Of a stretch of 64,000 nucleotides of DNA, positions 7,744 to 15,542 are shown piece after piece. Numbering within the stretch: position 1 is the first letter of the stretch; each line of letters begins with the position of its first letter. The DNA is from Microbacterium proteolyticum (lineage in GTDB: Bacteria; Actinomycetota; Actinomycetes; Actinomycetales; Microbacteriaceae): assembly GCF_030818075.1 (NCBI RefSeq), contig NZ_JAUSZZ010000001.1:2232001-2296000 (forward strand), in the 5' to 3' direction. A program made the position numbers and the translations under genes. Under the pieces are notes generated by a model that ran no database searches, was not told the DNA's origin, and saw nothing but the letters and a program-made list of their open reading frames with translations.

Positions 7744-9344
7744 TGGGTGTCCTCGGCCTCGATCTCGGTGCGGTCGCCCGACCAGAGGGTGTGGAAGGTG
7801 CCCTCCTTGTCGATGCGGCGGTAGGTGTGGGCGCCGAAGAAGTCGCGCTGGCCCTGGATGAGGGCGGCGGGCAGGCGCTCGGCGCGCAGGCCGTCGTAGT
7901 ACGCCAGCGACGAGCTGAACGCGGGGGCGGGGATGCCGGCGGCGGCGGCGAGCGAGACGATGTTGCGCCACGGCGACTGTGCGCGGCCGAGCGCTTCGAC
8001 GAAGTACGGCGCGGTGAGCAGCACGGGCAGCTCGGGCTCGGCGTCGTAGGCTTCGGCGATGCGGTTGAGGAACTGCGCGCGGATGATGCAGCCGCCGCGG
8101 AAGATCTTCGACACCGCGCCGAGGTCGATTGCCCAGTCGTACTGCTTGGCGCCGGCGCGGATCTCGTCGAAGCCCTGGCTGTAGGCGACGATCTTCGAGG
8201 CGTACAGCGCCAGGCGCACCTGCTCGATGATGTTGTCGGCGTCTTCGCCGGTCAGGTGCTCGACGCCGAACGAGACGTCGGGGCCGGGGAGGTCGCGGGA
8301 GACCTCGCGCTGCTCGGGGTGGCTGGACAGCGACCGGGCGAAGGTGGCCTCGGCGATGCCCGAGACGGGCACGCCCAGGTCGAGCGCGGTCTGCACGGTC
8401 CACGCGCCGGTGCCCTTGGCGCCGGCCTGGTCGAGGATGATGTCGACGAGCGGCTTTCCGGTCTCGGCGTCGACCTGGCGCAGCACCTCGGCGGTGATCT
8501 CGATGAGGTACGACTCCAGCTCGCCGCGGTTCCACTCGGCGAACACGTCGGCGATCTCGGCCGGGGTCTTGCCGGTGGCGTGACGGATGAGGTCGTAGGC
8601 CTCGGCGATGAGCTGCATGTCGGCGTACTCGATGCCGTTGTGCACCATCTTCACGAAGTGGCCGGCACCGTCGTGGCCGACGTGCGTCACGCACGGCTCG
8701 CCCTCGGCGACCGCGGCGATCGACTTCAGGATCGGGCCGAGGGTGGCCCAGGCCTCGTCGGAGCCGCCGGTCATGATCGAGGGGCCGAGGAGCGCGCCCT
8801 CCTCACCGCCGGAGACACCCATGCCGACGTAGTTGATGCCCGTCTCGCGCACGGCCTTCTCGCGGCGGATCGTGTCGGTGAACAGCGCGTTGCCGCCGTC
8901 GACGATGATGTCGCCGGGCTCGAACACCTTCACCAGCTCGTCGATGACGAAGTCGGTGGGGCGGCCGGCCTTGACCATGATGATCGCGGTGCGCGGCTTG
9001 GACAGGGACGCGGCGAAGTCCTCGTACGAGAACGACGGCACGAACTCGGCCTCGGGGTGCGCCTCGAGCAGTTCGTCGGTCTTGGACCGCGACCGGTTGA
9101 ACACCGCCACGGTGTTGCCCTCGCGGCTGGCGAGGTTGCGCGCCAGGTTCGAGCCCATCACGGCAAGTCCCACCACGCCGATGTTCGCGGTGGCGTCGCC
9201 CTGACCCTCCGGAGCGGAGTCGGCCTCGGCGGTGGGGCGGTCGACCTCTTCGATACCGGGCGCACCCTCGTGCACCTGCGCGGCCTCGTGCGGGGCCTGG
9301 TCCTGGTCGGTCGAGGGGCCGGTCGGGGAGGAAGTGGACGTCAT
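7740..9344 (-). CDS. gnd: 6-phosphogluconate dehydrogenase, decarboxylating
   Basis: 534 aa. Oxidises 6-phosphogluconate to ribulose 5-phosphate and CO2 with NAD(P)+ in the pentose-phosphate pathway. The Rossmann motif is NIGVVGLAVMGSNLARNLA from residue 54. The family signature IIVDGGNALFTDTIRR, the catalytic VKMVHNGIEYADMQ and the C-terminal YRRIDKEGTFHTLWSGDRTE are all present. An acidic ~50-residue N-terminal extension precedes the enzyme core, longer than in E. coli. The start at 9344 is supported by GGAG 6 nt upstream. It follows gluconokinase and gluconate permease on the same strand, so gluconate enters here as its 6-phosphate. Confidence 0.97.
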   Translation of the reverse strand: MTSTSSPTGPSTDQDQAPHEAAQVHEGAPGIEEVDRPTAEADSAPEGQGDATANIGVVGLAVMGSNLARNLASREGNTVAVFNRSRSKTDELLEAHPEAEFVPSFSYEDFAASLSKPRTAIIMVKAGRPTDFVIDELVKVFEPGDIIVDGGNALFTDTIRREKAVRETGINYVGMGVSGGEEGALLGPSIMTGGSDEAWATLGPILKSIAAVAEGEPCVTHVGHDGAGHFVKMVHNGIEYADMQLIAEAYDLIRHATGKTPAEIADVFAEWNRGELESYLIEITAEVLRQVDAETGKPLVDIILDQAGAKGTGAWTVQTALDLGVPVSGIAEATFARSLSSHPEQREVSRDLPGPDVSFGVEHLTGEDADNIIEQVRLALYASKIVAYSQGFDEIRAGAKQYDWAIDLGAVSKIFRGGCIIRAQFLNRIAEAYDAEPELPVLLTAPYFVEALGRAQSPWRNIVSLAAAAGIPAPAFSSSLAYYDGLRAERLPAALIQGQRDFFGAHTYRRIDKEGTFHTLWSGDRTEIEAEDTH

Positions 9345-9432
9345 TCGTTGCTCCGTCTTCGGGTGCGAGATAGGGGTACGGGCGCACGTGGGGTTGCCGA
9401 AAGCCACTGTATCGGCTCGGCTCCGACGTGTT

Positions 9433-9945
9433 TCAGGCGGGGGAGAGGTGCAGGCGGTCGACGACCTGCTGCACCTGCTCCTGCGGCGTGAGATCGAGGT
9501 CGACGCGGATGGCCTGCTCGTCGGCATCCGGAATCTCCAGCGTCTCGAACTGCGAGGTGAGCAGTGAGGGCGGCATGTAGTGCCCCTGGCGCCGGAGCAG
9601 TCGCTCCAGCACGAGGGCGGGATCGCCCATGAGCAGCACGAAGGTGACGTCGTCGCGACGCAGCACATCGCGGTAGCTGCGCTTGAGGGCGGAGCAGGTG
9701 ATGACGCCCGGACGGTCGGCGGTGATCTGGCCGTCGATCCACGCCGCGACCCGGTCGAGCCACGGCCAGCGGTCGTCGTCGTTCAGGGCGTGGCCGGATG
9801 CCATCTTGGCGACGTTCTCGGCGGGGTGCAGGTCGTCGCCCTCCTGGAAGTCCCAGCCGAGGCGGCCGGCCAGCATGCCGGCCACGGTCGACTTGCCGGT
9901 CCCGGCGGGACCCATGAATACGAGGACGGGAGCGGTGGATGCCAT
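9433..9945 (-). CDS. gntK: Gluconokinase
   Basis: 170 aa, the usual size of the small P-loop gluconokinases. Phosphorylates D-gluconate with ATP to 6-phosphogluconate in the cytoplasm. Walker A is GPAGTGKST (12-20); the family-specific FQEGDDLHPAENVAKMASG and LNDDDRWPWL follow, then CSALKRSYRDVLR and GHYMPPSLLTSQFETLE. It lies 21 nt downstream of the gluconate permease gene and upstream of gnd, consistent with one uptake-and-phosphorylation operon. Confidence 0.96.
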   Translation of the reverse strand: MASTAPVLVFMGPAGTGKSTVAGMLAGRLGWDFQEGDDLHPAENVAKMASGHALNDDDRWPWLDRVAAWIDGQITADRPGVITCSALKRSYRDVLRRDDVTFVLLMGDPALVLERLLRRQGHYMPPSLLTSQFETLEIPDADEQAIRVDLDLTPQEQVQQVVDRLHLSPA

Positions 9946-9966
9946 GTCGAATGCCTTTCTCGCCGA

Positions 9967-11370
9967 TCAGACGAACGCGCTGATGACCAGGACGCCGGCC
10001 AGACCGGTGACCGAGATCACGCACTCGAGCACCGTCCACGTTTTGAGGGTCTGCGGGATGTTCAGACCGAAGTATTCCTTGATGAGCCAGAAACCGGCGT
10101 CGTTGACGTGGCTGAGGAAGACCGACCCTGCGCCGATGGCGAGCACGAGCAGCGCGGTCATGGGCGCATCGAGCGTCTCGGTGAGGGGCTGAAGAATGCC
10201 GGCCGCGGTGATCGTGGCGACGGTCGCCGACCCGGTGGCAACGCGGATCACGACGGCGACGAGCCACGCGAGGAACAGCACCGAGAAGCTGGAACCGGCG
10301 ACGAGGTCGGCGATCACCTTGCCGATGCCGGTGTCCACGAGCACCTGCTTGAAGCCGCCGCCGGCGCCCACGATGAGCAGGATGCCGGCGATCGGCCCGA
10401 GCGAGGAGCCGACGACGCCCGTGAGCTTGGCGCGGTCGAAGCCGGCGCCGCGGCCGAGCACGACGAAACCGACGAGCACGGCCAGCAGAAGCGCGATGAT
10501 CGGCAGGCCGAGGAAGTCGATGACGACTTTCCAGGTGTCGGTGGAGCCCGGTGCGGCGATGTCGGCGACGGCCTTGAGCAGCATGAGGAACACCGGGAGC
10601 AGGATGCTCGCCAGCGTCGCGGCGAACGAGGGGCGGCGCGCGGGCTCCTCGCCCTTCTCCTCCGCCGAGACGAAGAGGTCGGGCACGGGCACGGGTGCCC
10701 AGCGGGCGGCGATGGGGGCGAAGAGCGGGCCGGCGATGATGACGGCGGGGATCGCGACGAGCACGCCGAAGGCCAGGGTCAGCCCCAGGTTGGCATCCAG
10801 GGCGTCGATGGCCGCGAGGGGGCCCGGGTGCGGCGGCACGAGGCCGTGCATCGCCGAGAGACCCGCGAGGGTGGGGATCGCGATCTTCATGAGCGAGACG
10901 CCCGACCGCCGGGCGACGAGGATGATCACGGGGACCAGCAGCACGAGGCCGACCTCGAAGAACATCGGCAGGCCGATGATCGCGCCGATCAGACCCATCA
11001 CCCAGGGCAGGGACCGCGGGGTCGCGCGGGCGACGAGGGTGTCGACGATGCGATCGGCACCCCCGGAGTCGGCGAGGAGCTTGCCGTAGATCGCGCCGAG
11101 GGCGATGAGGATGCCGACGCCGCCCATCGTCGACCCGAAACCGGTGGTGAAGCTCGTGACGGCGGTGGCGATGGGCATGCCGGCGATGACGCCCGTCGTG
11201 AAACCGCCGATGGTCAGAGCGAGGAAGGGGTGCAGCTTGCCCCACGTGATCAGCACGACGATCAGCGCGATGCCGATGAGCGCGGCGGTGATGAGCTGGC
11301 CGGCGGGGGCGGCGGGGCTCGACTCGGCTGCGGCGAGCACGAGTGGTGCGGGGAGGGAGGAGAGGGCCAT
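9967..11370 (-). CDS. gntP: GntP-family gluconate permease
   Basis: 467 aa with about 12-14 hydrophobic helices. GntP-type motifs include WGKLHPFLALTIGGFTTGVIAGM, GLPMFFEVGLVLLVPVI, HGLVPPHPGPLAAI and ATGSATVATITAAGILQPL, then VNDAGFWLIKEYFGL. It imports gluconate or a related aldonate. The start ATG at 11370 is preceded by AAGGA; longer frames upstream run through the regulatory region and are not credible. It is divergent from the GntR-type regulator gene, the standard arrangement for local control. Confidence 0.94.
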   Translation of the reverse strand: MALSSLPAPLVLAAAESSPAAPAGQLITAALIGIALIVVLITWGKLHPFLALTIGGFTTGVIAGMPIATAVTSFTTGFGSTMGGVGILIALGAIYGKLLADSGGADRIVDTLVARATPRSLPWVMGLIGAIIGLPMFFEVGLVLLVPVIILVARRSGVSLMKIAIPTLAGLSAMHGLVPPHPGPLAAIDALDANLGLTLAFGVLVAIPAVIIAGPLFAPIAARWAPVPVPDLFVSAEEKGEEPARRPSFAATLASILLPVFLMLLKAVADIAAPGSTDTWKVVIDFLGLPIIALLLAVLVGFVVLGRGAGFDRAKLTGVVGSSLGPIAGILLIVGAGGGFKQVLVDTGIGKVIADLVAGSSFSVLFLAWLVAVVIRVATGSATVATITAAGILQPLTETLDAPMTALLVLAIGAGSVFLSHVNDAGFWLIKEYFGLNIPQTLKTWTVLECVISVTGLAGVLVISAFV

Positions 11371-11410
11371 GAGCGTCCTTGTTCCGGCGAGCGGCAGCGA
11401 TGCCGTTGGT

Positions 11411-11427
11411 ATTTGTCGTACATAAAA
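11411..11427. promoter_or_regulatory. Candidate GntR operator between gntP and its divergent regulator
   Basis: TTTGTCGTACATAAA at 11412-11426 is an AT-rich imperfect dyad of the TnGTnnnACnA kind bound by FadR-type GntR regulators. It stands about 40 nt before the gntP start in an otherwise GC-rich intergenic region of 126 nt shared with the regulator gene. The match is not perfect and no footprint information is available. Confidence 0.4.
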
Positions 11428-11496
11428 GCACACGACGCTCCTTTTCGCACGACATTTCCGTGTCGACGGTGCGCTGACGTCTGTCATCATCGAGGC

Positions 11497-12207
11497 ATGA
11501 CGATGGACCGTCCGACTGTGGCGTCGCTGCACGACGCGCTCGTCGACCGTCTGGGCGCCGCCATCGTCGCGGGGGAGCTCGCCCCGGGATCGCGTCTCGT
11601 CACCGCCGAGCTGTCGGAGGGGTCTTCACGCGGCGCGGGCCGGGAGGCCGTGCGCGTGCTGCAGTCGCTCGGACTGGTGCGCGTGCGCCGGAAGACCGGG
11701 ATCGAGGTGCTCCCGGCGAGTCAGTGGAACGTCTATGCACCCGAGATCATCGCCTGGCGCCTGGCCGGACCCGGGCGCGCGAAGCAGCTGCGCGAGCTCA
11801 GCGATCTGCGGGGGGCGATCGAGCCGCTCGCGGCCCGCGCGGCGGCGACGAACGCCTCCACCGCCGAACGGCAGCAGCTCGTCGGTGCGGTGATGGAGAT
11901 GGCGCGCACCGAGCGCGACGCCGACGGCCGGGAGTACCTCGCCGCCGACGTGGTCTTCCATCGCACGCTTCTGACGGCATCCGGCAACACGATGTTCGCC
12001 GCGCTCGGGTCGGTCGTGGAGTCGGTGCTCGTGGGGCGAACTCTTCACGACCTCATGCCGCACGACGCCAACCCGCACGCCGTGCGTTGGCATCAGGACG
12101 TGGCGTTCGCCGTGGCCGCCGGGCGCGCGGATGACGCCGCCGAGGCGATGCGCCTCATCGTGCGCGAGGCCGGGGAAGCGATGGCGTCGGCGACATCGCC
12201 GGAATGA
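11497..12207 (+). CDS. GntR/FadR-family transcriptional regulator of the gluconate operon
   Basis: 236 aa. The N-terminal winged helix (about 6-70) reads LHDALVDRLGAAIVAGELAPGSRLV, then GREAVRVLQSLGLVRVRRKTGIEVLP. The C-terminal all-helical FCD effector domain includes LSDLRGAIEPLAARAA, ADVVFHRTLLTASGN and the metal-site type ending WHQDVAFAVAAGRADDA. The ATG at 11497 opens the protein exactly at the DNA-binding domain. Divergent to gntP, so it most likely represses gntP-gntK(-gnd) and is released by gluconate or 6-phosphogluconate. The ligand is inferred. Confidence 0.9.
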   Translation: MTMDRPTVASLHDALVDRLGAAIVAGELAPGSRLVTAELSEGSSRGAGREAVRVLQSLGLVRVRRKTGIEVLPASQWNVYAPEIIAWRLAGPGRAKQLRELSDLRGAIEPLAARAAATNASTAERQQLVGAVMEMARTERDADGREYLAADVVFHRTLLTASGNTMFAALGSVVESVLVGRTLHDLMPHDANPHAVRWHQDVAFAVAAGRADDAAEAMRLIVREAGEAMASATSPE

Positions 12208-12246
12208 TCGTGCTCGTTCGCCGCGGATGAGGGCGGCTCGACATCC

Positions 12247-13182
12247 TCAGCTCGTGGAGGGCGACGGAGTACCCGAGGAGCTGCGCTCAGCGGTGAAGCG
12301 GCGCGTGACCGCGATGTCGCGACCGCCGAGCCCCCGCTCGACGATCTCGTCGAAGGCTGCGCGCAGCGCCGGCAACAGCGCGGGACGGGTGTCGGTGGCC
12401 GCGGCGATGTCGTTGGCGAAGCGCAGGTCTTTGACCATGTACTCCGCGATGCCGCTGGGGGAGTCGTCGCCCGAGACGAGCTTCTCGCGACGGCTCTCGA
12501 GCAGTCGCGAGCCGGCGTAGCCGCCGCCCAGCAGGTGCCACAGGGCCGCGGGGTCGACGCCGGAACGCGCGGCGAGCTCGGTCGCCTCGCCCAGGGCCAT
12601 GATCGTGGCGGCGACGACGAGCTGGTTGCAGGCCTTGGCGACCTCGCCCGCGCCGAGTGGGCCGAGTCGGACCGGGGTGCCGCACGGCGCGAGCAGCGAG
12701 GCCGCGCGGTCGGTGTCGTCGGGGTCTCCGCCGAGCATGATCGAGAGCGTTCCGGCCTTCGCGCCGTCTTCTCCGCCCGACACGGGGCAGTCCACTAGGC
12801 GCACCGTGTCGGGGAGCCGCGCGGCGAGTTCTCGGACGCCCACGGGCGACGAGGTGGAGCCGATCATGATGAGGTACGGCCGGTCGCCGATGCCCCCGAG
12901 CAGCCCGTCGGCTCCGTCGAGATGTTCCTCGAGCTGCGGGAGGTCGGGCAGCATGACCAGCACCGCATCGGTGGCGGCCCCGAGATCTCTCGCGGTGGTC
13001 GCCCACACGGCGCCGGCGTCGATGAGGGCCGGCCGCTCGCGTCGTGCGTGCACGGTGAGTGCCCCACGCGCGGTGAGGAGGTGCTGCGCCATCGGCTCGC
13101 CCATCGCGCCGAGGCCCCAGACCCCCAGACGGAGGTCGGAGGCGGAAGCGGAACGGCCGGTCTCTTCGTCGAGCGGGGTCAT
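12247..13182 (-). CDS. Beta-hydroxyacid dehydrogenase family oxidoreductase (HIBADH/6PGDH-like)
   Basis: 311 aa. The N-terminal Rossmann domain has GVWGLGAMGEPMAQHLL (about 24-40). The substrate loop DCPVSGGEDGAKAGTLSIMLGG and the catalytic lysine in GEVAKACNQLVVAATIMALGEA place it in the 3-hydroxyisobutyrate / tartronate-semialdehyde reductase superfamily. Substrate cannot be read from the sequence. It is divergent from a D-2-hydroxyacid dehydrogenase gene across a 109-nt region holding an IclR-type operator, so it probably belongs to the same sugar-acid regulon. A possible leaderless promoter (TAGGAT on the minus strand) ends close to its ATG. Confidence 0.85.
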   Translation of the reverse strand: MTPLDEETGRSASASDLRLGVWGLGAMGEPMAQHLLTARGALTVHARRERPALIDAGAVWATTARDLGAATDAVLVMLPDLPQLEEHLDGADGLLGGIGDRPYLIMIGSTSSPVGVRELAARLPDTVRLVDCPVSGGEDGAKAGTLSIMLGGDPDDTDRAASLLAPCGTPVRLGPLGAGEVAKACNQLVVAATIMALGEATELAARSGVDPAALWHLLGGGYAGSRLLESRREKLVSGDDSPSGIAEYMVKDLRFANDIAAATDTRPALLPALRAAFDEIVERGLGGRDIAVTRRFTAERSSSGTPSPSTS

Positions 13183-13210
13183 GTCGGCATCCTATCGGCT
13201 GGACAACGGG

Positions 13211-13235
13211 TTGAACAGGGTTCAGTATGGTGAAC
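13211..13235. promoter_or_regulatory. Operator GTTCA-N6-TGAAC (copy 1) in divergent promoter region
   Basis: GTTCA at 13220-13224 and TGAAC at 13231-13235 form a perfect 5-bp dyad with 6-nt spacing. A further TTGAAC at 13211-13216 precedes it, so TGAAC/GTTCA half-sites alternate three times in 25 nt. The same dyad with identical spacing occurs at 15464-15479. Both sites flank the IclR-family gene at 14407, its most likely reader. Confidence 0.65.
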
Positions 13236-13291
13236 GACGATTCGAAAGACCGCGCGGTCCGAGACCGATCGCGGCGGAGGGACAGACGACG

Positions 13292-14347
13292 ATGTCGACA
13301 CACGAGAGCCTACGCGCGGTGGTCGCGGTACCCCTGAGCGAAGAGCACTGCCGCCTCATAGAGCGCCTGGAGCCCCGGCTGGAGCTCGTGCGCGACGCGC
13401 GCCTGACCCACCCGATGCGGGGTCCCGCCGACTGGTCGGGCGATCCGGCGCACGTGCGCACCGACGACGAACAGCGCGCGTTCGACGAGATGGTCGACTC
13501 GGCCGACGCCCTCTTCGGCATCCCCGACGTCGAGCCCGCCGCTCTCGCGCGCACCGTCGCCGCCAACCCGCGGCTCCGCTGGGTCATGACCACCGCCGCG
13601 GGTGGCGGCGGACAGGTGAAGGCCGCCGGGCTCGATCCGGCCGACCTCGAGCGTGTGCAGTTCACCACGAGCGCGGGTGTCCACGGCGGCCCCCTGGCCG
13701 AGTTCGCCGTCTTCGGCGTGCTCGCCGGCGCCAAAGACCTGCCCCGACTCGCCGACGACCAAGCGGCTCGCCGGTGGCCCGACCGCTGGGAGATGCGGCA
13801 GATCGACGAGATGACCGTGCTGGTGGTGGGCCTGGGCGGCATCGGCTCGGAGTGTGCGCGGCGGTTCCACGCCCTCGGGGCCCAGGTGTGGGGGACCACG
13901 CGCACGGGCGCGCCGGTCGAGGGCGTCGACCGCCTCGTTCCCCTCGATGACCTGGCGAGCGCGGTGGCCGAGGTGGATGCCATCGTGGTCACCCTCCCGG
14001 GCACCGATCAGACGCACCACCTGATCGGGGCCGAGGTGTTCGCCGCGGTCAAGCCGGGCGTGATCGTCGCCAACGTCGGGCGCGGCACCGTGATCGACGA
14101 GGAAGCGCTGCTCGCGGCGTTGGACGACGGGCGGGTCGGCTTCGCCGCCCTCGACGTCTTCGAGGTCGAGCCCCTGCCGAGTGCGTCGCCGCTGTGGTCG
14201 CACCCGCGCGTGCTCGTGAGTCCTCACACCGCCGCGTTGAGCAGCAAAGAGGAGGAGCGCATCGCGCGACGCTTCGCCGAGAACGCCACACGCCTGCTCG
14301 ACGGCCAGCCGCTGCGCGCCGTTGTCGATACGGTCGAGTTCTACTGA
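13292..14347 (+). CDS. D-isomer-specific 2-hydroxyacid dehydrogenase
   Basis: 351 aa. NAD(P)-dependent reduction/oxidation of a 2-keto/2-hydroxyacid. The C-terminal half has the nucleotide-binding TVLVVGLGGIGSECARRFHALGAQVWGT, then VANVGRGTVIDEEALLAAL with the substrate Arg, FAALDVFEVEPLP with the Asp/Glu relay, and the catalytic His in HPRVLVSPHTAAL. Members include glyoxylate/hydroxypyruvate and 2-ketogluconate reductases; the context of aldonate genes favours a 2-keto-sugar acid, but that is inference. Start ATG at 13292 follows GGCGGAGGG. The upstream region carries the IclR-type operator. Confidence 0.88.
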   Translation: MSTHESLRAVVAVPLSEEHCRLIERLEPRLELVRDARLTHPMRGPADWSGDPAHVRTDDEQRAFDEMVDSADALFGIPDVEPAALARTVAANPRLRWVMTTAAGGGGQVKAAGLDPADLERVQFTTSAGVHGGPLAEFAVFGVLAGAKDLPRLADDQAARRWPDRWEMRQIDEMTVLVVGLGGIGSECARRFHALGAQVWGTTRTGAPVEGVDRLVPLDDLASAVAEVDAIVVTLPGTDQTHHLIGAEVFAAVKPGVIVANVGRGTVIDEEALLAALDDGRVGFAALDVFEVEPLPSASPLWSHPRVLVSPHTAALSSKEEERIARRFAENATRLLDGQPLRAVVDTVEFY

Positions 14348-14406
14348 CGCGTCGCGTCGGCGCGATCCCGGTTCCCGCGTCGACGACGCGCACGAGGGAG
14401 GCCGCG

Positions 14407-15201
14407 ATGAGTGTCGATGACGCGAGCGCGTTGGCGCGCGACCCTGCACCGGCGGTCGGGCGCAGCATCCGGCTGCTCGAGATGCTGGCCGAGGCGGGGC
14501 GCGCCTTGACGCTGACGGAACTCGCCTCGGGGCTCGGCCTCGCCAAGTCGTCGACGGCCAACCTCTGCCTGTCGCTCGAGGGCGGCCGCATGATCGAGCG
14601 CGTCGCGTCGGGTTACCGCCTCGGCATCCGCACGGCCGAGCTCGGCGGCGCCTTCGCGGCGCAGTTCAATCAGATCCGCGAGTTCTACGCCGTGTGCGAG
14701 TCGTCGCCCGTGCTGGCGCGTGAGCTGGTGCAGGTGGCGATGCTCGACGACCTCGACGCGCTGTACCTGGCCCGCTACGAGGGGTCGCGCTCGGTGAGGC
14801 TCGGCACGCCGCTGGGCTCGCGGTTGCCCGCGGCGCTGTCGGCGACCGGCCGCGCGCTGCTGATGACGCGCGACGACGAGACGGTCCGCGACCTGCTGTC
14901 GCGAGCGCGGCCCCTGCCGCAGCTGACGGAACACAGCACGGTCGACGTCGACGGCGTGCTGGCCAAGCTCGCCGCCGCGCGGACGCGGGGCTGGTCGGTC
15001 GACGAGGAGGAGTCGTTCCGCGGCATCGTCGGTGTCGCCGTGCCGCTCGAGGGCTGGGCGCCGGGCGACCCGCAGCTGGCCCTGGGCGTCGGCATCCCGG
15101 TGGCGGATGCCGTGCCCGAGCGCCTCGAGAGGGTCGGGGCCGCCCTGCGCGAAGCCGCCGCGGCGCTGACGAACCCGTTCAGCGCGTCGCGCTCGGCCTG
15201 A
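14407..15201 (+). CDS. IclR-family transcriptional regulator
   Basis: 264 aa. The N-terminal winged helix (about 17-80) contains SIRLLEMLAEAGRALTLTELASGLGLAKSSTANL. The C-terminal effector domain includes YLARYEGSRSVRLGTPLGSRLPAALSATGRALL and SVDEEESFRGIVGVAVPL, typical of IclR small-molecule-binding domains. GGGAGG sits 6 nt before the ATG. It lies between two copies of GTTCA-N6-TGAAC, one at the hydroxyacid-dehydrogenase promoter and one overlapping the -35 of the transporter operon, so it probably controls both. The second site's position over the -35 suggests repression. Confidence 0.9.
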   Translation: MSVDDASALARDPAPAVGRSIRLLEMLAEAGRALTLTELASGLGLAKSSTANLCLSLEGGRMIERVASGYRLGIRTAELGGAFAAQFNQIREFYAVCESSPVLARELVQVAMLDDLDALYLARYEGSRSVRLGTPLGSRLPAALSATGRALLMTRDDETVRDLLSRARPLPQLTEHSTVDVDGVLAKLAAARTRGWSVDEEESFRGIVGVAVPLEGWAPGDPQLALGVGIPVADAVPERLERVGAALREAAAALTNPFSASRSA

Positions 15202-15463
15202 GTCGAGCGCCGGGGGCGCGTCGGGGTAGGGGATCGGGCGAGAACAGGGCCTGCGGGTGCGGGGTGGGCCTGTCTCCGAAGGATCTCCTGTTCTCGCGCG
15301 CCGACGGCGGGCGCCCGCCGTCCTGTTCGCGCGCGCCCGCGGCTGCCGCGCCGCCGCCTCGGCGGTGCGCGCCCCGCGATGGCCCGGAATCGGCCGATCA
15401 CGCCGTCCGCCGCCTGACGGGTCGTCGCGCATCGGCCTGGCCGAAACTCGTCGGCACATTTCT
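15202..15463. repeat. Intergenic region with inverted repeats of a CCTGTTCTCGC element
   Basis: No gene is recognised here. An 11-bp perfect inverted repeat, GCGAGAACAGG at 15238-15248 and CCTGTTCTCGC at 15287-15297, encloses 38 nt. A third similar string, CCTGTTCGCGC, starts near 15320. Related strings (CTCCTGCTCGC, TCCTGCTCGG) occur in other gaps, e.g. near 423, 19548 and 38470. The repeat could end transcription of the IclR gene, but it lacks a T tract. Confidence 0.5.
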
Positions 15464-15502
15464 GTTCAACATATTGAACTCGGTACAGCGGGTTGGTACA
15501 GT
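15464..15502 (+). promoter_or_regulatory. Promoter of the transporter/dehydrogenase operon with overlapping IclR-type operator
   Basis: Operator GTTCA-N6-TGAAC at 15464-15479. TTGAAC (15474-15479) also makes a good -35, and TACAGT (15497-15502) lies exactly 17 nt later as the -10. Binding at the operator would cover the -35, so repression is predicted. Confidence 0.65.
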
Positions 15503-15542
15503 CGGCTCGTCGCAAGACCCCAGCCGATCGAAGGAGATGGCC

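Noticed and set aside
7743..9491. 582-codon plus-strand frame opposite gnd
   Set aside because: Shadow of gnd; composition is His/Asp/Arg-rich without motifs or a ribosome-binding site.
13181..13190. TGTCGG at the start of the HIBADH-like gene as another damage-type box
   Set aside because: No TAnnnT at the required 8-nt spacing on that strand that leads into a gene.
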